The position numbers and the translations under genes were made by a program. The notes under the pieces are model-generated. The model ran no database searches, was not told the DNA's origin, and was given only the letters and a program-made list of their open reading frames with translations. Source: Rhodobacteraceae bacterium UBA6273 (GTDB taxonomy: Bacteria; Pseudomonadota; Alphaproteobacteria; Rhodobacterales; Rhodobacteraceae). From it: DNA of 16,138 nt. Positions 13,490-16,138 of the stretch are shown piece by piece; position 1 is the stretch's first letter, and each line of letters opens with the position of its first letter. Location of the stretch: assembly GCA_002440625.1 (NCBI GenBank), contig DJUV01000093.1:1-16138 (forward strand). The letters are read 5' to 3'.

Positions 13490-13920
13490 CCGCTGCCGAT
13501 CCCGACATGGTCATCACCGTCGCTCGGTCCTGGCTCGGCACGCCCTACCACGATCAGGCCAGCCTCAAGGGCGTCGGCTGCGATTGCCTTGGCCTTGCGC
13601 GCGGCGTCTGGCGCGAGGTGGTGGGCCTCGAACCCTTCCCGATCCCGCCCTACAGCCGGGACTGGGGCGAAAGTGGCCCGCGCGAGGTGCTGGCCGAAGG
13701 CGCGCGCCGCATGATGCCGGAAATCGCACCCGGCGAAGTTCCGCCTGGCGCGCTGATCCTGTTCCGCATGATGCCGCGTGCAATTGCCAAGCATGTCGGC
13801 ATTCTGACCGGCCCTGACACCTTCCTGCACGCATACGAGCGGCTCGGCGTCATCGAGGAACCGCTCACGCCAATGTGGCGACGGCGCATCGCCTTCGCCT
13901 TCCTCTTTCCCCAACGCTGA
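13486..13920 (+). CDS. NlpC/P60 cell-wall peptidase, GTA gp14-like
   Basis: A 144-aa protein starting at GTG 13486, overlapping the hub gene stop, with AAGGGG at 13473-13478. The fold signature is complete: catalytic C34 in VGCDCLGLARG, H103 in AKHVGILTG and H115 as the likely third polar residue. ARSWLGTPYHDQASLKGVG and the closing MWRRRIAFAFLFP match TIGR02219, the phage and GTA NlpC/P60 group. In the GTA this enzyme is part of the tail tip and cuts peptide crosslinks locally so that the tube can pass the wall; the same is inferred here. Lambda has an NlpC-like domain in tail gene K at the matching position. Confidence 0.92.
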   Translation: MTAADPDMVITVARSWLGTPYHDQASLKGVGCDCLGLARGVWREVVGLEPFPIPPYSRDWGESGPREVLAEGARRMMPEIAPGEVPPGALILFRMMPRAIAKHVGILTGPDTFLHAYERLGVIEEPLTPMWRRRIAFAFLFPQR

Positions 13921-13929
13921 GATATCCCC

Positions 13930-16138
13930 ATGGCCACGCTTGTCCTCGGCGCTGTCGGCACTGCCATCGGTGGGGCCTTTGGCGGCGCGATCCTCGGCTT
14001 TTCCGGGGCGGCCATCGGCGGCTTCATCGGCTCGACCGTGGGCTCTGTGGTCGACAGCTGGATCGTGTCCTCGCTGGCCCCGGCGCAACGGATCGAAGGC
14101 GCACGGCTCGACACGTTGCGTATCACCTCGGCCACCGAAGGGGCGGTGATCCCGCGCCTCTATGGCCGGATGCGCATCGGCGGCAACATCATCTGGGCCA
14201 CCGATTTCCGGGAGGAGACCAAAACCACGACCCAAGGTGGCGGCAAGGGTGGGGGCGGCGGCAAGGTCAAGACGACCGAATACCTCTACTATGCCAGCTT
14301 CGCCGTAGCACTTTGCGAGGGTCAGATCACCGGTATTGGCCGCGTCTGGGCGGACGGCAAGGCGATGGACATGACCGGCGTGACCTGGCGCTGGCATCCC
14401 GGCAACGAGGGGCAGACCGCCGATCCCTTCATCGCCGCCAAGATGGGGGCCGCCAATACCCCCGCCTATCGCGGCACGGCCTACGTCGTGTTCGAGGATT
14501 TGGCGCTGGCAACCTTCGGCAACCGCCTGCCGCAACTGTCGTTCGAGGTCTTCCGCCCGCTGGCCGATCCGGACACCGCCGAGGGGCTGTCCCGCGCCGT
14601 CACTCTGATCCCGGCCTCGGGCGAGTTCACCTATGCCACCGACGCCATTCGCAAGGGCAGCGGCGGTGCTACCGTGGCCGAGAACCTGAACGCGCTGCCT
14701 GACCAGCCCGACATCGTGGTGGCGTTGGACCGGCTGCAGGCCATGGCCCCGGCCGTCGAGAGCGTCAGCCTCGTGGTGGCCTGGTTCGGCAACGATCTGC
14801 GTGCCGGATCCTGCAAGGTGAAGCCCGGCGTCGAGGTCGCCTCCAAGGCCACCACGCCCGCCAACTGGTCGGTAAACGGCGTTAGCCGCGCCAGCGCCCA
14901 TCTGGTCAGCCGTGATGCAGAAGACCGGCCGGTCTACGGCGGCACACCTGCGGATTTCGCAGTCGTGCAAGCGATCCAGGAGATGAAGGCACGTGGGCTG
15001 CGCGTAACCTTCTATCCCTTCCTGCTGATGGACGTGCCGCCCGGCAACACCCTGCCGAACCCCTACAGCGCCAACGCCGCCACTTCCGGACAGCCCGCCT
15101 TCCCCTGGCGGGGGCGGATCACCTGTTCCCCGGCAGCGGGCTTTGTCGGTTCGGTGGACAAGACCGGCACGGCCGCGACGCAAGTGTCGGCCCTGTTCGG
15201 GGCGGCATCGCCCGGCAATTTCAGCGTGTCGGGCGAGACCGTCAGCTTCACCGGTTCGCCCAGCGACTGGGGCCTGCGCCGCATGGTGCTGCACTACGCC
15301 CACCTTTGCGCGGCAGCAGGCGGGGTCGATGCCTTCCTGATCGGCACCGAGATGCCCGGCCTGACCACCATCCGGTCGGCGGCCGGCACCTATCCCGCTG
15401 TCACCGCCTTCAAGAGCCTCGCGGCCGATGTGAGCGCCATCCTCGGCGCGAGCACGAAGATCGGCTATGCCGCCGATTGGTCGGAATACTTCGGCCATCA
15501 TCCGCAGGACGGCAGCGGCGACGTCTATTTCCACCTCGACCCGCTCTGGTCGGATGCCAACATCGACTTCGTCGGCATCGACAACTATCTGCCCTTGTCC
15601 GACTGGCGCGACGGCTTCGACCATGCCGATGCTCTCGAAGGCTGGCCCGCGATCTACGACCGCGCCTATCTGCAGGCGAACATCGCCGGTGGTGAAGGCT
15701 TCGACTGGTTCTATGCCAGCGCCGCTGACCGCTCTGCACAGATCCGCACGGTCATCACCGATGGCGCGGTGGGCAAGCCGTGGGTCTTTCGCCCCAAGGA
15801 TATCCGCGCCTGGTGGCAGAGCCAGCATTTCAACCGCCCGGGCGGGGTGGAAAGCGGCTTGGCCACCGCATGGGTGCCGCAATCGAAACCCATCCGCTTC
15901 ACTGAACTGGGCTGCCCGGCCATCGACCGGGGTACCAACCAGCCCAACGTCTTCTTCGATCCGAAGTCATCCGAGAGTTTCACGCCGCATTTCTCGCGAG
16001 GCTGGCGGGACGATGCGATCCAGCGGGCCTATCTGGAAGCGAGCTATTTGCACTGGGGCGACCCGGCCAACAACCCGATCTCCTCCGTCTACGGCGGCCG
16101 CATGGTGCACCTGCCGGAATGCGCCGCCTGGACCTGGG
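13930..16138 (+). CDS. GTA gp15-like tail-tip host-specificity protein with TIM-barrel domain (3' truncated)
   Basis: At least 736 codons are visible with no stop before the window end. ATG 13930 follows the peptidase stop by nine bases. The N-terminus is Gly/Ala-rich and hydrophobic (MATLVLGAVGTAIGGAFGGA), as in lambda J-type and GTA tip proteins, followed by IEGARLDTLRITSATEGAVI and PRLYGRMRIGGNIIWATDF. A Gly/Lys-rich loop lies near residue 105. The GTA TIM-barrel domain follows (about residues 320-700): SDWGLRRMVLHYAHLCAAAG, GTEM with E474, DFVGIDNYLPLSDWRDGFDH, PWVFRPKDIRAWW, and FTELGCPAIDRGTNQPN with E659. This barrel resembles glycoside hydrolases, and E474 and E659 are candidate acids. 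The missing C-terminus should hold the remaining tip domains. It probably governs receptor contact and host range. Confidence 0.93.
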   Translation, partial: MATLVLGAVGTAIGGAFGGAILGFSGAAIGGFIGSTVGSVVDSWIVSSLAPAQRIEGARLDTLRITSATEGAVIPRLYGRMRIGGNIIWATDFREETKTTTQGGGKGGGGGKVKTTEYLYYASFAVALCEGQITGIGRVWADGKAMDMTGVTWRWHPGNEGQTADPFIAAKMGAANTPAYRGTAYVVFEDLALATFGNRLPQLSFEVFRPLADPDTAEGLSRAVTLIPASGEFTYATDAIRKGSGGATVAENLNALPDQPDIVVALDRLQAMAPAVESVSLVVAWFGNDLRAGSCKVKPGVEVASKATTPANWSVNGVSRASAHLVSRDAEDRPVYGGTPADFAVVQAIQEMKARGLRVTFYPFLLMDVPPGNTLPNPYSANAATSGQPAFPWRGRITCSPAAGFVGSVDKTGTAATQVSALFGAASPGNFSVSGETVSFTGSPSDWGLRRMVLHYAHLCAAAGGVDAFLIGTEMPGLTTIRSAAGTYPAVTAFKSLAADVSAILGASTKIGYAADWSEYFGHHPQDGSGDVYFHLDPLWSDANIDFVGIDNYLPLSDWRDGFDHADALEGWPAIYDRAYLQANIAGGEGFDWFYASAADRSAQIRTVITDGAVGKPWVFRPKDIRAWWQSQHFNRPGGVESGLATAWVPQSKPIRFTELGCPAIDRGTNQPNVFFDPKSSESFTPHFSRGWRDDAIQRAYLEASYLHWGDPANNPISSVYGGRMVHLPECAAWTW

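Larger units (their letters stand above)
1..16138 (+). mobile_element. Prophage or temperate siphophage structural region (partial)
   Basis: All recognisable genes lie on the plus strand in the order typical of tailed phages: terminase, portal, protease/capsid, head-tail connectors, tail terminator, tail tube, tail chaperones, tape measure, tail tip, with a lysis cassette near the end. A tape measure without sheath or baseplate-wedge genes points to a long non-contractile tail (siphovirus morphology). The head genes resemble lambda and Mu-like families and the tail-tip genes resemble the Rhodobacter capsulatus GTA, so the region is mosaic. Both ends are cut by the window. No integrase, attachment site, repressor or host gene is seen, so integration is an inference. 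Confidence 0.9.

Noticed and set aside
13447..15882. 811-codon open frame on the minus strand opposite the peptidase and TIM-barrel genes
   Set aside because: It mirrors the codon pattern of the high-GC plus-strand genes, has no ribosome site or recognisable domain, and the plus strand is clearly coding.
1..16138. The region being a genuine gene transfer agent cluster
   Set aside because: Terminase, portal, capsid and chaperone genes are not of GTA type and a lysis cassette is embedded; only the tail-tip genes match GTA families.
1..16138. tRNA, rRNA, CRISPR array or riboswitch
   Set aside because: No cloverleaf, regular spaced repeats or recognisable aptamer seen; almost all bases are in overlapping coding genes.

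Overview
The window is a nearly gap-free, one-strand (+) run of structural genes from a tailed temperate phage or prophage. It starts inside the large terminase and ends inside the tail-tip host-specificity protein. The DNA is very GC-rich, and the last tail genes match the gene transfer agent (GTA) tail-tip set typical of Rhodobacterales (DUF2460, DUF2163, NlpC/P60 peptidase, GTA TIM-barrel protein). The host is therefore probably a Rhodobacter- or Paracoccus-like alphaproteobacterium. No integrase, repressor, replication gene, tRNA, CRISPR array or chromosomal gene is visible, so an integrated prophage cannot be told from a free phage.

Layout. Positions 1-5352 form the packaging and head module: GpA-type terminase C-terminus, gpW-like connector, lambda-type portal, a fused prohead protease/Mu-like major capsid protein, a DUF2190 capsid decoration protein, an FII-like head-tail protein and a DUF6441 tail-completion protein. 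Positions 5353-6138 interrupt this order with one gene of visibly lower GC, an unrecognised 201-aa protein (a 'moron') with possible promoter and operator sequences. Positions 6139-10629 form the tail shaft module: tail terminator, tail tube, a tail assembly chaperone pair made by frameshifting, and the tape measure. Positions 10629-16138 hold the GTA-like tail tip, split by a lysis cassette at 11252-12608 (holin-like protein, 44-aa membrane protein, GH24 lysozyme, 69-aa membrane protein).

How it works together. Terminase, portal and capsid genes package DNA. The connector genes join the head to a long non-contractile tail whose length is set by the 815-aa tape measure. The DUF2460, DUF2163, peptidase and TIM-barrel proteins form the distal tail, hub, wall-cutting and receptor/fibre parts. 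The lysis genes release virions. Most genes overlap by 4 to 8 bases, so translation is probably coupled.

Most notable. (1) A textbook -1 frameshift signal (slippery A AAA AAC at 7863-7869, then a 13-bp hairpin 7 bases downstream) joins the tail chaperone to an out-of-frame 106-codon extension carrying a CxxC-x3-CxxC motif. (2) A strong internal Shine-Dalgarno and in-frame ATG at 2575 lie inside the protease-capsid fusion and would make capsid without protease. (3) The 5353-6138 insertion carries an undescribed gene.
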